Positions 32,651-41,711 of a DNA stretch of 64,000 nucleotides are shown one piece after another. Position numbers and translations under genes: made by a program. Source of the DNA: DAISJI01 sp964559835 (GTDB lineage Bacteria; Acidobacteriota; Terriglobia; Terriglobales; Acidobacteriaceae); NCBI GenBank assembly GCA_964559835.1, contig CAZLJE010000024.1:1-64000 (forward strand), read 5' to 3'. How positions within the stretch are numbered: the stretch's first letter is position 1; the number at the start of each line of letters is the position of its first letter. The notes beneath the pieces were generated by a model. The model searched no databases and was not told the origin of the DNA. It worked only from the letters and a program-made list of their open reading frames with translations.

Positions 32651-32738
32651 ACGGGACACGTTCAAAAGTCGGATTTGTTCCAAGACGTTCCTGGCGATTG
32701 GCCGTCGTGCTCGCGGCGAACCGGGATACGCTTCACGC

Positions 32739-33185
32739 ATGAAGCGCAGATTAGGCGAGATATTGCTGGGCCGGCAGCAGATCGATGCGGCCGCACTGGA
32801 GAGGGGGATCCAGGAGCAATCGGGTAAGGCGAGCCGGCTGGGCGAGATCCTTCTGGAACGGCGACTGGTCGACAAGGAGGCTCTGGTCGCTGCGCTGGTG
32901 GAGATCATGCGGGTGCCGTACCTGGACGTGACTGCCATTACACCCGACCCGAAGGCGCTCTCGCGGCTGACACGCGAGGAGGTTTTGCAATACTGGGCGG
33001 TGCCGGTGGTATTTGAGCGCAATGCACTCGTCGTAGTGATGGCTGAACCGCAAGACCCGCATGCCGTGAACACGCTGCAATTCCTGTGCGGGCAGCGGAT
33101 CTCGCCGCGCTTGGGTTTCCGCCAGGAGGTCTTTTCCGCGATGGAAGAGAACTATCCGCGGATGGCGGTGTTGCGGGCAGGGTAA
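32739..33185 (+). CDS. Stand-alone MshEN (GspE N-terminal) domain protein
   Basis: MshEN domains sit at the N-terminus of type II secretion and type IV pilus ATPases; some bind cyclic di-GMP through two RLGxxL repeats. This 148-residue protein has both: RRLGEILLGRQQIDAAALER (residues 3-22) and SRLGEILLERRLVDKEALVA (near 33-52). The alpha/beta part (VPYLDVTAITPDPKALSRLT, then NALVVVMAEPQDPHAVNTLQ) follows. It ends where the ATPase would begin. It is followed after 15 bp by a PilZ gene, so the two are probably one unit acting in second-messenger signalling. Confidence 0.85.
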   Translation: MKRRLGEILLGRQQIDAAALERGIQEQSGKASRLGEILLERRLVDKEALVAALVEIMRVPYLDVTAITPDPKALSRLTREEVLQYWAVPVVFERNALVVVMAEPQDPHAVNTLQFLCGQRISPRLGFRQEVFSAMEENYPRMAVLRAG

Positions 33186-33200
33186 GGAGGCGGAACGACG

Positions 33201-33506
33201 ATGGAATCACATCGCACCGGCTTGTCGGATGTGCAAGTCATGTACGAGGGCTGCGATCGCCATATCGAGGTGAGTTCGCCCGACGTCAGTGCACGCGGGA
33301 TGTTCATACGGACGCCGCAGGTGTTCCCGATCGGAGCCTCGATCAGCGTGCGATTACGCCTGCGACATTCCGGGCGGGTGGTCCACCTACGCGGCGAGGT
33401 GCGCTACTGCCTGGAGGGACTGGGAATTGTGGTGGAATTCAAAGAGCTGTCGAGCGAAGCGCGCACCGAGATCGAGGCGGCGTGCCAGCAGGAGGCGGAC
33501 TGGTGA
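33201..33506 (+). CDS. PilZ-domain protein
   Basis: A 101-residue single PilZ beta-barrel with the conserved (D/N)xSxxG motif as DVSARGMFI (near residue 28) and core strands ISVRLRLRHSGRVVHLRGEV and GLGIVVEFKEL. The N-terminal RxxxR arginine pair needed for classical c-di-GMP binding is not clear; only one Arg (SHRTGL) is present, so binding may be weak or absent. It is adjacent to the MshEN gene and convergent, end to end, with the NtrC-type regulator. Confidence 0.85.
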   Translation: MESHRTGLSDVQVMYEGCDRHIEVSSPDVSARGMFIRTPQVFPIGASISVRLRLRHSGRVVHLRGEVRYCLEGLGIVVEFKELSSEARTEIEAACQQEADW

Positions 33507-34955
<1,449 letters not shown>

Positions 34956-35028
34956 CGGAGAAAGCGTAGCCCGTCAATGGCACAGCGGGCTGTGATGAAG
35001 GTCACAGGACGGATGGTTGGGAGTCCGC

Positions 35029-36522
35029 CTACGCGACAAGCAGGCAGCACTCGGCAATGCGGACCAGGGCGCGCTCCAGTTCCTCCGGAATGACGGGCTG
35101 GCCGAACTGCTGGCTCAAGTCGGCGACGAGCTGCTGGCGATCGCGGGTGCCATCCAGCAGCAGCAGGAGCGCCATCATTTTTTCGTTCATCGCGACAGCG
35201 GAAAGATTCAGCGACGGAACGGCGTTGACCAGCTCGGGCCAGAGCCGCGCCACGAGACTGGCGACGGGGCGCTCGGAAGCCTGCGGGCACAGCGTGGGCA
35301 GGAAGTAGTGGAAATTCACCAGGCCGGAGGCGTAGCAACGGAAGATGGCGCTCGCGAACTTGGCTTCCGTGTCGGTCTCGGTCCCGCCCCCCACGCGGCG
35401 GTAGACCTCGTCCTTAAGATCGTCGTAGTTGACGCTGCGCGGCCAGACTTCGCCCAGCACGCAGAAGAGCGCCTTCGGAATGGCTTCGGCACAGGAAACC
35501 CGGCTGCCGAATGGAGTGTAGAACTCGACCTCGCGATTATCGTGGAGGTCTTCGACCGGCACCGCGGGGCGAGTAGGGCCGCAAATAATCAGGCGGCGGA
35601 GGCGCTCGGGAGACGGCTGAAATCGGAGATCGTGGCCGGCGCGACAGAGGATCGTCTGGCGAAAGAGGCGGCAGCGAACGAAATCCATGTACTGCTCGCG
35701 CTCGAGGCGGTCGGTCATCTGTTCCAACTGGCGGGTGGCCGATTCCGGAAGCGCGGCCGGCATGAGCAACTTGTAGTCGGCTTCAGCGACGAACTGCAGC
35801 CCGTGCCGCGCAGCTCCTTCCATGAAATCGAGGAAGTAGATGGGCTCGCTATTGTCGGCGAGCAGGTCGTGATAGAAGAAGCCGTCGGAACCGGCGTTGA
35901 TCTTGATCTCGTTGGCGAGCACGGTGGCTTCGACGCTGTTCTCGGGGAGTGACTCGAGGACGGAAATGAGCACGGCGCGCGCTTCGCGAATGCGCTCGGC
36001 TGGATCCGCGATGGAGCGGATGCGGAAGCGGGTGATGTCGCGTGGATAGCGCCGGAAATAGCCGCCGGGAAGCGCGTTGTAGCTGATGTAGGCGAGACCA
36101 TTGGGCGCGAGATGGCGGGAGCAGATCTCGAGAATCCTGTCGCGCACGGCGGGCGGCACCCAGGAGTACAGGCCGTGCGCGACGATGTAGTCGTACTGCC
36201 CGCGGCCGGCGGAAAAATCGGCCAGATCCTCGGCGCGAAACTCTATGTTGGTGATCCCGATCTGCGCCGCGAACTCTCGCGCACGGTCGATGGCCGACAC
36301 GGTAATGTCTACGCCTTCAAAACGACTGTTGGGCAGCGAATAGGCGAGCGTGCTGACGTTCGCGCCCTCTCCGCAACCGAGCTCCAGAACCCGGCAATGG
36401 TCGATGGGCGCGGGATCGAAGCCGAACAGGACCGACAACGTCGCCATCCGGTCGGGGGAAGCCTGTGGATAGAACTTCCCCGCGTAGCGGATCTGGTCGT
36501 ATGCGGTCGCTGCGCTCGTCAT
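35029..36522 (-). CDS. Class I SAM methyltransferase with regulatory and winged-helix C-terminal regions
   Basis: The 497-residue protein begins with a Rossmann methyltransferase domain (motif I VLELGCGEGANVSTLAY, then FEGVDITVSAIDRAREFAAQ and DYIVAHGLYSWVP). A methyltransferase regulatory segment spans about 220-330. A C-terminal domain resembles the winged helix of bacterial lysine methyltransferase (PKMT-like) proteins. PKMT enzymes methylate outer-membrane proteins in Rickettsia; whether this homologue does so is not shown. The aminotransferase gene lies 10 bp upstream on the same strand. Confidence 0.85.
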   Translation of the reverse strand: MTSAATAYDQIRYAGKFYPQASPDRMATLSVLFGFDPAPIDHCRVLELGCGEGANVSTLAYSLPNSRFEGVDITVSAIDRAREFAAQIGITNIEFRAEDLADFSAGRGQYDYIVAHGLYSWVPPAVRDRILEICSRHLAPNGLAYISYNALPGGYFRRYPRDITRFRIRSIADPAERIREARAVLISVLESLPENSVEATVLANEIKINAGSDGFFYHDLLADNSEPIYFLDFMEGAARHGLQFVAEADYKLLMPAALPESATRQLEQMTDRLEREQYMDFVRCRLFRQTILCRAGHDLRFQPSPERLRRLIICGPTRPAVPVEDLHDNREVEFYTPFGSRVSCAEAIPKALFCVLGEVWPRSVNYDDLKDEVYRRVGGGTETDTEAKFASAIFRCYASGLVNFHYFLPTLCPQASERPVASLVARLWPELVNAVPSLNLSAVAMNEKMMALLLLLDGTRDRQQLVADLSQQFGQPVIPEELERALVRIAECCLLVA

Positions 36523-36532
36523 GGGCCTCGGA

Positions 36533-37729
36533 TTATAAAGCCGCGAAGAATTTCGTCATGCGTTCCAGGCCTCGATCGATCTCTTCCGGCTTGGTCGGAT
36601 AAGACAGGCGGATGTGCTCCGCGGTGCCAAAGGCTTCGCCGGGAACTGTGACGACCCCGGCTTCGCGGAGAAGTTTTCCGGCGACATCGCTGGCCGAGCT
36701 GATTTCCTTCTTCCCGATAAATGCCCCAACGTTCGGATAGGCGTAGAACGCGCCTTGCGGCATATTGCAGCGGATCCCGGGAATGCTGCGCAGCCCTCCT
36801 ACCATGCGGTCGCGCAGGCGGATGTACTCCTCGCGCATGGAGGTGAGGCATTCCTGCGGTCCAGTGAGAGCGGCGATGGCGGCCTTCTGCACGATCGAGG
36901 TCGGATTCGACGTGGACTGGCTCTGCAGTTTCGCGATCGCCGACGAGACCGCCGCAGGCGCCAACGCGTAGCCCAGCCGCCATCCGGTCATGGCATAGGT
37001 CTTGGAGAGCGAACCGATGATGATGAGGTGGTCTTTGGCGTCGGTGATGGATCCGCCTGAGAAGCGACGGCCACTATAGTCGAGGTAGACGTAGCACTCG
37101 TCGCAGATGACCCAGATGCCGCGCTTTGCGGCCATGCGCACGATGGCGGTGAAAACTTCAGGGTCGATGACGGCGCCCGAGGGATTCGTCGGAGAATTGA
37201 GGATGATGGCGCGCGTGTTCGAAGTGATGGCGCGCTCGACCATGTCATACGAGAGCGCAAAGCCATTGTTCTCGTCGGTCGGAACGAAGACGCTCTTGCC
37301 GCCCGCGTAGCCGACGATGTCCTTGAACGAGACCCAGGCGGGAGTCGGGATGATGACCTCGTCGCCGTGCTCGACCAGGACTTGGATGGCGTTGAAGAGC
37401 GCCTGCTTGCCGCCCGTGGCAGCCCCGACCTCCTCGCGCTTGTAGGCGGAACCGAAATCCGCGGCGTGGCGCTTCACGATGGCGTCACGCAATTCGATGG
37501 TCCCTGCAACGGGCGTGTACCGGGTGAAATCCGCCTGGATAGCGGCGATGGCGGCGTCCTTGATGTGCTGCGGCGTGTGGAAGTGCGGTTCGCCCGCGCC
37601 GAAATCGACGAGATCGGCGCCCTCTTTGCGCATGCGGTCGGCTTCGTTGGCGACGGCCAGCGTGGCGGAGACTTCGATACGGTTGATGCGTTCGGTGAGT
37701 GCGGTCTTCAACTGCGTTCCTGCGGACAT
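36533..37729 (-). CDS. Class I pyridoxal-phosphate aminotransferase (aspartate aminotransferase type)
   Basis: This enzyme transfers an amino group between aspartate, or a related amino acid, and 2-oxoglutarate. The 398-residue protein shows SPTNPSGAVIDPEVF, YVYLDYSGRRFSG and the PLP-lysine loop IIGSLSKTYAMTGWRLGY (near residue 238), with the conserved C-terminal Arg in EHIRLSYPT. It belongs to the Ib-gamma-like AspB branch used by Thermus and many bacteria. It lies 3 bp downstream of coaD on the same strand, so they are probably cotranscribed. Confidence 0.93.
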   Translation of the reverse strand: MSAGTQLKTALTERINRIEVSATLAVANEADRMRKEGADLVDFGAGEPHFHTPQHIKDAAIAAIQADFTRYTPVAGTIELRDAIVKRHAADFGSAYKREEVGAATGGKQALFNAIQVLVEHGDEVIIPTPAWVSFKDIVGYAGGKSVFVPTDENNGFALSYDMVERAITSNTRAIILNSPTNPSGAVIDPEVFTAIVRMAAKRGIWVICDECYVYLDYSGRRFSGGSITDAKDHLIIIGSLSKTYAMTGWRLGYALAPAAVSSAIAKLQSQSTSNPTSIVQKAAIAALTGPQECLTSMREEYIRLRDRMVGGLRSIPGIRCNMPQGAFYAYPNVGAFIGKKEISSASDVAGKLLREAGVVTVPGEAFGTAEHIRLSYPTKPEEIDRGLERMTKFFAAL

Positions 37730-37732
37730 GGA

Positions 37733-38263
37733 TCAGGCCCTCTTTGCTTTCGCGCTGCGGTTCTTCGGCGGGCGCGGGTTATGAAATTTGGCGTGCAGGC
37801 GTTCCTCGACCAGGTCCGGGATCAATCCGTGGACGGAGCCACCGAGTTGCACGATCTGCTTGACGAGCCGGGAACTGACATAAGAATACGTCTCGGCGGG
37901 CATCATGAAAACCGTCTCGAGCCCGGGATTCAGCTTGCGGTTCATAAGCGCCATCTGGAGTTCGTACTCGTAGTCGCTGATGGCCCGGATACCGCGCAGC
38001 AGGGCCCTGGCGCCGACGCGCGCCGCAAAATCCACGAGCAGACCATCGAAGGTGTCGATGCGGACGTTGTCGAACGGTCGCGTCAGCGCCTGGAGCATTT
38101 CCTGGCGTTCAGCGAGGGAGAACAGGGCGGTGTCCTTGTCCGGATTTTTGAGGATGCCGACGATGAGCGTGTCGAATATCGCGCTGCCACGTTGAATCAA
38201 GTCGAGGTGCCCGTTCGTGGGCGGATCGAACGTGCCGGGATAGATGGCGATGACGCTCTTCAA
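37733..38263 (-). CDS. coaD: Phosphopantetheine adenylyltransferase
   Basis: CoaD transfers AMP from ATP to 4'-phosphopantetheine, the fourth step of coenzyme A synthesis. The 176-residue protein has the nucleotidyltransferase motif AIYPGTFDPPTNGHLDLIQR at its start, RGIRAISDYEYELQMALMNR near residue 90 and the family SSRLVKQIVQLGG block. The last 20 residues are Lys/Arg-rich. It heads a minus-strand run with the aminotransferase and methyltransferase genes. Confidence 0.97.
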   Translation of the reverse strand: MKSVIAIYPGTFDPPTNGHLDLIQRGSAIFDTLIVGILKNPDKDTALFSLAERQEMLQALTRPFDNVRIDTFDGLLVDFAARVGARALLRGIRAISDYEYELQMALMNRKLNPGLETVFMMPAETYSYVSSRLVKQIVQLGGSVHGLIPDLVEERLHAKFHNPRPPKNRSAKAKRA

Positions 38264-38333
38264 ATGGCCTCGGCGTGCGGCTGGTGTGAAGCAAAATCAT
38301 ATGCCTACGCACAGGCAGGAGCAACGATTAACA

Positions 38334-38419
38334 GCGGGCATAGGGCTCAGGGCATAGAGCGTAGGCAAGAACGTCTGCTAAACAGTCGTACGCCCTATGC
38401 CCTATGCTCTGCGCCTTGG
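38334..38419. repeat. Inverted pair of period-7 arrays
   Basis: The left arm has GCGGGCA, TAGGGCT, CAGGGCA, TAGAGCG and TAGGCAA; the right arm is CGTACGC, CCTATGC, CCTATGC and TCTGCGC. They are complementary and can fold into a hairpin. The right arm ends on the stop codon of the methyltransferase gene at 38420. Confidence 0.88.
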
Positions 38420-39508
38420 TTACGGTTTCGCCTCGTACACGCGGTTGAACGGGTTTTCGGCAGCGCGGCGGAAGGTGCGGAAACCGCCGCTGGTCACGAT
38501 TTCGCGCAAGCGGGCTTCGGGCGCCTGCGCGCCGAGCGCCGTCCCTACTTCCTGCGCTCTGGAAGCAGGCGTGCAGATCATCGTCGATGCCGCGTAGAAA
38601 ACCCGGCCGACCGGGTTCAGGTTCTCCGCCAGCGATTCGTTCGCATACGGCTCGACGATCAACACGGTGCCGTCGTCTTCCAGCGTCTCGCGCACATGTT
38701 TGACCGCGCCAGCCGGATCGCCCATGTCGTGCAGGCAATCGAAGAAGCAGACGAGATCGTAACGGCGGTCTTCGAAATCCTTTGCCGTCGCGACTTCAAA
38801 TTTGGCGCGATGCTGGACACCTGCCGCTTCGGCGCGCTGGCGGGCTTTTTCGATAGAGGCCTGGTGGTAATCGAAGCCGTAGAACGAGGAGTTCGGAAAC
38901 TCTTTCGCCATGAGGATCGTCGACGCGCCGTGCCCGCAGCCGACATCGGCAACCGAAGCGCCATCTTTGAGTTTCTGTTCGACGCCTTCAAGCGCCGGGA
39001 TCCAGATGTTGATCAGGTTGTGGAGATAAGTCGGGCGGAAGAACTTCTCGACGCCGTCGAAGAGCGAGCTGTGGTGTTCGTGCCAACCGACGCCGTCGCC
39101 GGAACGAAAGGCTTCGCTGATTTTGTGCTCGTCGCGGAAGAGCGAGCCCAGCATGTGAAACGCGCCGGGGATGTAGGCCGGCCCCTCTTCATTGGCGAGC
39201 AGGAGCGCGTGCTCTGCCGGGAAAAAGAAGCGCTCGGTATTGGCGTCGTATTCCACATAGCCGTTTGCGGCTTGCGCCGACAGCCATTCGCGCACGTAGC
39301 GCTCGGATGTGCTGGTGCGTTCCGCGAGTTCGGCGGCCGTAACGGGGCCGGCATTCGCGAGAGCCTTGTAGAGACCAAGCTTCTCGCCAACCAGAGTGAG
39401 CGCGGCGCACATGCTTGCGCCGAGATCGTTGACGAATTGGAAAAGGAATTTCTCGACCTTCTTGGGGTCGAGCGCAGGAGTCGGTTCTTGCTTCGGCTGA
39501 GTCGCCAT
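38420..39508 (-). CDS. SAM-dependent methyltransferase with N-terminal winged helix
   Basis: The 362-residue protein has an N-terminal winged-helix dimerisation domain (AAELAERTSTSERYVREWLS) and a class I methyltransferase domain (motif I VADVGCGHGASTILMAKEFP, then YGFDYHQASIEKARQRA and LVCFFDCLHDMGDP). The layout matches O-methyltransferase-like proteins often annotated near Rv2258c. The substrate is unknown. It is separated from coaD by the inverted heptad arrays. Confidence 0.88.
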   Translation of the reverse strand: MATQPKQEPTPALDPKKVEKFLFQFVNDLGASMCAALTLVGEKLGLYKALANAGPVTAAELAERTSTSERYVREWLSAQAANGYVEYDANTERFFFPAEHALLLANEEGPAYIPGAFHMLGSLFRDEHKISEAFRSGDGVGWHEHHSSLFDGVEKFFRPTYLHNLINIWIPALEGVEQKLKDGASVADVGCGHGASTILMAKEFPNSSFYGFDYHQASIEKARQRAEAAGVQHRAKFEVATAKDFEDRRYDLVCFFDCLHDMGDPAGAVKHVRETLEDDGTVLIVEPYANESLAENLNPVGRVFYAASTMICTPASRAQEVGTALGAQAPEARLREIVTSGGFRTFRRAAENPFNRVYEAKP

Positions 39509-39678
39509 TGGTCCTCCAAACAGGTGAGCTGGGAATGAGGACGGATTACAGGTCTGCCGGACGAGGCATACCCCACACGGGTGGAATTCTACCCCAAACC
39601 AGGGATGGTCATCTGACTAGCTACGCAAAGGGAGAGGGCGCGGACCGCTCCGCGCCCATTTCTGTGGCAACAGAAAAT

Positions 39679-40779
39679 CTACTTCCGAGGTGCGTTCATC
39701 GCCCGTGCGGCGGCGACGACCGGCGGCACGTGTGCGCCCTGTCCATTCGACGGGGCAGCCGCGGCTTCGGTCTTCGCTTCCGCCGCGACACCGATGCCGA
39801 GCGTCTTGCGGACCTCCGCCTCGATCCTGGCGGCGATGTCCTTGTTGTCCTTGAGGAACTGTTTGGCGTTCTCGCGGCCCTGTCCGATGCGCTCGGTCTT
39901 GTAGCTGAACCAGGCGCCGGACTTCTCGACGATGTTGTTGTTCACGGCCAGGTCGAGCATGTCGCCTTCGCGCGAGATGCCCTCGCCGTACATGATGTCG
40001 AACTCGGATTCGCGGAAGGGTGCGGCCACCTTGTTCTTCACGACCTTAACCTTGGTGCGCGACCCGACGACGAGGTCGCCATCCTTGATGGCGGCGATGC
40101 GGCGGATGTCGATCCGGACCGAGGAGTAAAACTTCAGGGCGCGGCCGCCGGTCGTGGTCTCGGGATTGCCGAACATGACGCCGATCTTCTCGCGGATCTG
40201 GTTGATGAAGATCAGGCAGGTCCGCGACTTCGAGATGTGTCCGGTCAGTTTCCGCAGCGCCTGTGACATCAACCGCGCTTGCAGGCCCATGTGGCTGTCG
40301 CCCATCTCGCCGTCGAGTTCGGCCTTGGGGACCAGCGCTGCCACGGAGTCCACCACCAGCACATCGATGGCGCCGGAACGGACGAGGGCCTCCGCGATCT
40401 CGAGCGCCTGTTCGCCATAGTCCGGCTGCGAGACGAGCAGGTTGTCGACATCCACGCCCAGCTTCTTGGCATAAGCAGGATCGAGCGCGTGTTCCGCGTC
40501 GACGAATGCTGCCATGCCCCCGTTCTTCTGCGCCTCGGCGATGACTTGCAGCGCGATGGTGGTCTTGCCGGAAGATTCCGGGCCGAAAATCTCGACCACG
40601 CGTCCGCGCGGAAAGCCGCCCACGCCGAGCGCAGCGTCGAAGGAAATCGCTCCGGTGGAGATCACGGAAATGGGAACAATAGCTTCCTTGTTCCCAAGGC
40701 GCATGATGGAGCCTTTGCCGAACTGCTTTTCGATTTGCGATAACGCCAGATCGATTGCGCGTGACTTCTCGTCAGCCAT
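39679..40779 (-). CDS. recA: Recombinase A
   Basis: RecA forms ATP-dependent filaments on single-stranded DNA for homologous recombination and promotes LexA-type cleavage. The 366-residue protein contains Walker A EIFGPESSGKTT (near 65), Walker B IDVLVVDSVAALVP, loop L2 FINQIREKIGVMFGNPETTTG and the usual C-terminal region, extended here by an Ala/Pro/Lys tail. I see no classical LexA box of either E. coli or Bacillus type in the 257 bp upstream. Confidence 0.98.
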   Translation of the reverse strand: MADEKSRAIDLALSQIEKQFGKGSIMRLGNKEAIVPISVISTGAISFDAALGVGGFPRGRVVEIFGPESSGKTTIALQVIAEAQKNGGMAAFVDAEHALDPAYAKKLGVDVDNLLVSQPDYGEQALEIAEALVRSGAIDVLVVDSVAALVPKAELDGEMGDSHMGLQARLMSQALRKLTGHISKSRTCLIFINQIREKIGVMFGNPETTTGGRALKFYSSVRIDIRRIAAIKDGDLVVGSRTKVKVVKNKVAAPFRESEFDIMYGEGISREGDMLDLAVNNNIVEKSGAWFSYKTERIGQGRENAKQFLKDNKDIAARIEAEVRKTLGIGVAAEAKTEAAAAPSNGQGAHVPPVVAAARAMNAPRK

Positions 40780-41024
40780 TACCTGAGCTCCTTGCGGGAA
40801 GAAAGACTTGGCAGATTAACGCGGATGCCGGTGGAAAACGCACAAATCTGCTGGATTTCGCGTTGCTCTTCCCATTTTAGACCGAAGAGGAATTGTACAT
40901 GGGAATTGGCTGAATGGCGAATAAAAAGCGAAGCCAGCGCCGCGGTACCTATTTCATACCGTCTGCCTTGATTCTTTCATCGAACAGGGAAATGGTTGCT
41001 GAATCGGGACCGAAGTAGGATGAT

Positions 41025-41038
41025 ATACGCAAGCGTAT
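41025..41038. promoter_or_regulatory. Palindrome overlapping a start codon
   Basis: ATACGCAAGCGTAT is a perfect 6-bp dyad with a 2-nt centre. Its last two bases are the first two of the ATG at 41037. It could be an operator or a small RNA hairpin at the start of the 101-residue gene. Confidence 0.4.
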
Positions 41039-41342
41039 GGCGACAAATCCGAAAGTGCTAGATAAGCGGGCTGAAGCGGAGCCGTTCGCGGAATCGAAGC
41101 GGTTGGTGGAGCTCGCGCATGAGGAAAAGCGTGCGCTCTTGACAGTATCCCCCGCGGACAGGAAACGGCGGCAGCAGCACTTTGACGACCTCAAGAAACG
41201 CGCAGGGGAACAGTTCCAGAAGGAATTGATCGACATGATCGATGAAGCGGCGGAGCGCATGACCGCGGAACAGCGGGACGATGCCAGCCGAAAGACGCGC
41301 CAAATCGCGGCTAGAGTTCGCGCACGCTCCGAAAAACCGTAA
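41037..41342 (+). CDS. Small charged helical hypothetical protein
   Basis: A 101-residue, strongly charged and largely helical protein (KRLVELAHEEKRALLTVSPA, RKRRQQHFDDLKKRAGEQFQ), lacking signal peptide, membrane segment or known motif. A palindrome covers its start. Its last 32 bp overlap tail-to-tail with the small gene on the other strand. Confidence 0.5.
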   Translation: MATNPKVLDKRAEAEPFAESKRLVELAHEEKRALLTVSPADRKRRQQHFDDLKKRAGEQFQKELIDMIDEAAERMTAEQRDDASRKTRQIAARVRARSEKP

Positions 41343-41550
41343 CAGCCGCTTCGATCTTGTCTTGCGCTAGTCCCCACGATCTTAGTAACGCCCGAAGATC
41401 GTCCTCCGTCCCACTCTGCCGGATTGCTTCAACCTGAGCGGACTTCTCGCGCTTTAGGCGCTCCGCTTCGGTATCGACGCGCTGCTTCCTGCCCCGGTTG
41501 CGCTCTTCGCGCAACACGTCTTTCAGATCACGGTCTCGTTCGTCGCTCAT
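41311..41550 (-). CDS. Small charged hypothetical protein
   Basis: From ATG 41550 the product is 79 residues (MSDERDRDLKDVLREERNRG, ending DKIEAAVTVFRSVREL), charged and helical. The frame remains open to 41688, but the extra residues are not protein-like. It overlaps the convergent 101-residue gene by 32 bp. Function unknown; I do not have enough to call the pair a toxin-antitoxin system. Confidence 0.45.
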   Translation of the reverse strand: MSDERDRDLKDVLREERNRGRKQRVDTEAERLKREKSAQVEAIRQSGTEDDLRALLRSWGLAQDKIEAAVTVFRSVREL

Positions 41551-41711
41551 GTATGTCTGACATACCCCCGCAACTGCAGGCGCCTGCACTGCACACCTGT
41601 TCACTGCGGCGGCGTCTTCTACTCCAATAGGCCCCGGTTTTGCAACTATTTCGGAAGCGCTTATCTGGAACGTCGAGGCATAACACAAGCGGCATGGAAA
41701 TTGCAGTGACG

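Noticed and set aside
32739..33506. Type IV pilus or type II secretion locus
   Set aside because: Only the N-terminal MshEN domain is present. No ATPase, pilin or secretin gene adjoins it.
37367..39538. A 723-residue plus-strand open frame
   Set aside because: It lies antisense to the aminotransferase, coaD and a methyltransferase, all with clear motifs. High GC opens the opposite strand; the frame has no domain of its own.
40780..41036. LexA (SOS) box upstream of recA
   Set aside because: I looked for CTGT-N8-ACAG and GAAC-N4-GTTC type dyads and found none. A lineage-specific box cannot be excluded.
41025..41550. Toxin-antitoxin pair
   Set aside because: The two genes converge instead of being in tandem, and neither product resembles a known toxin or antitoxin.
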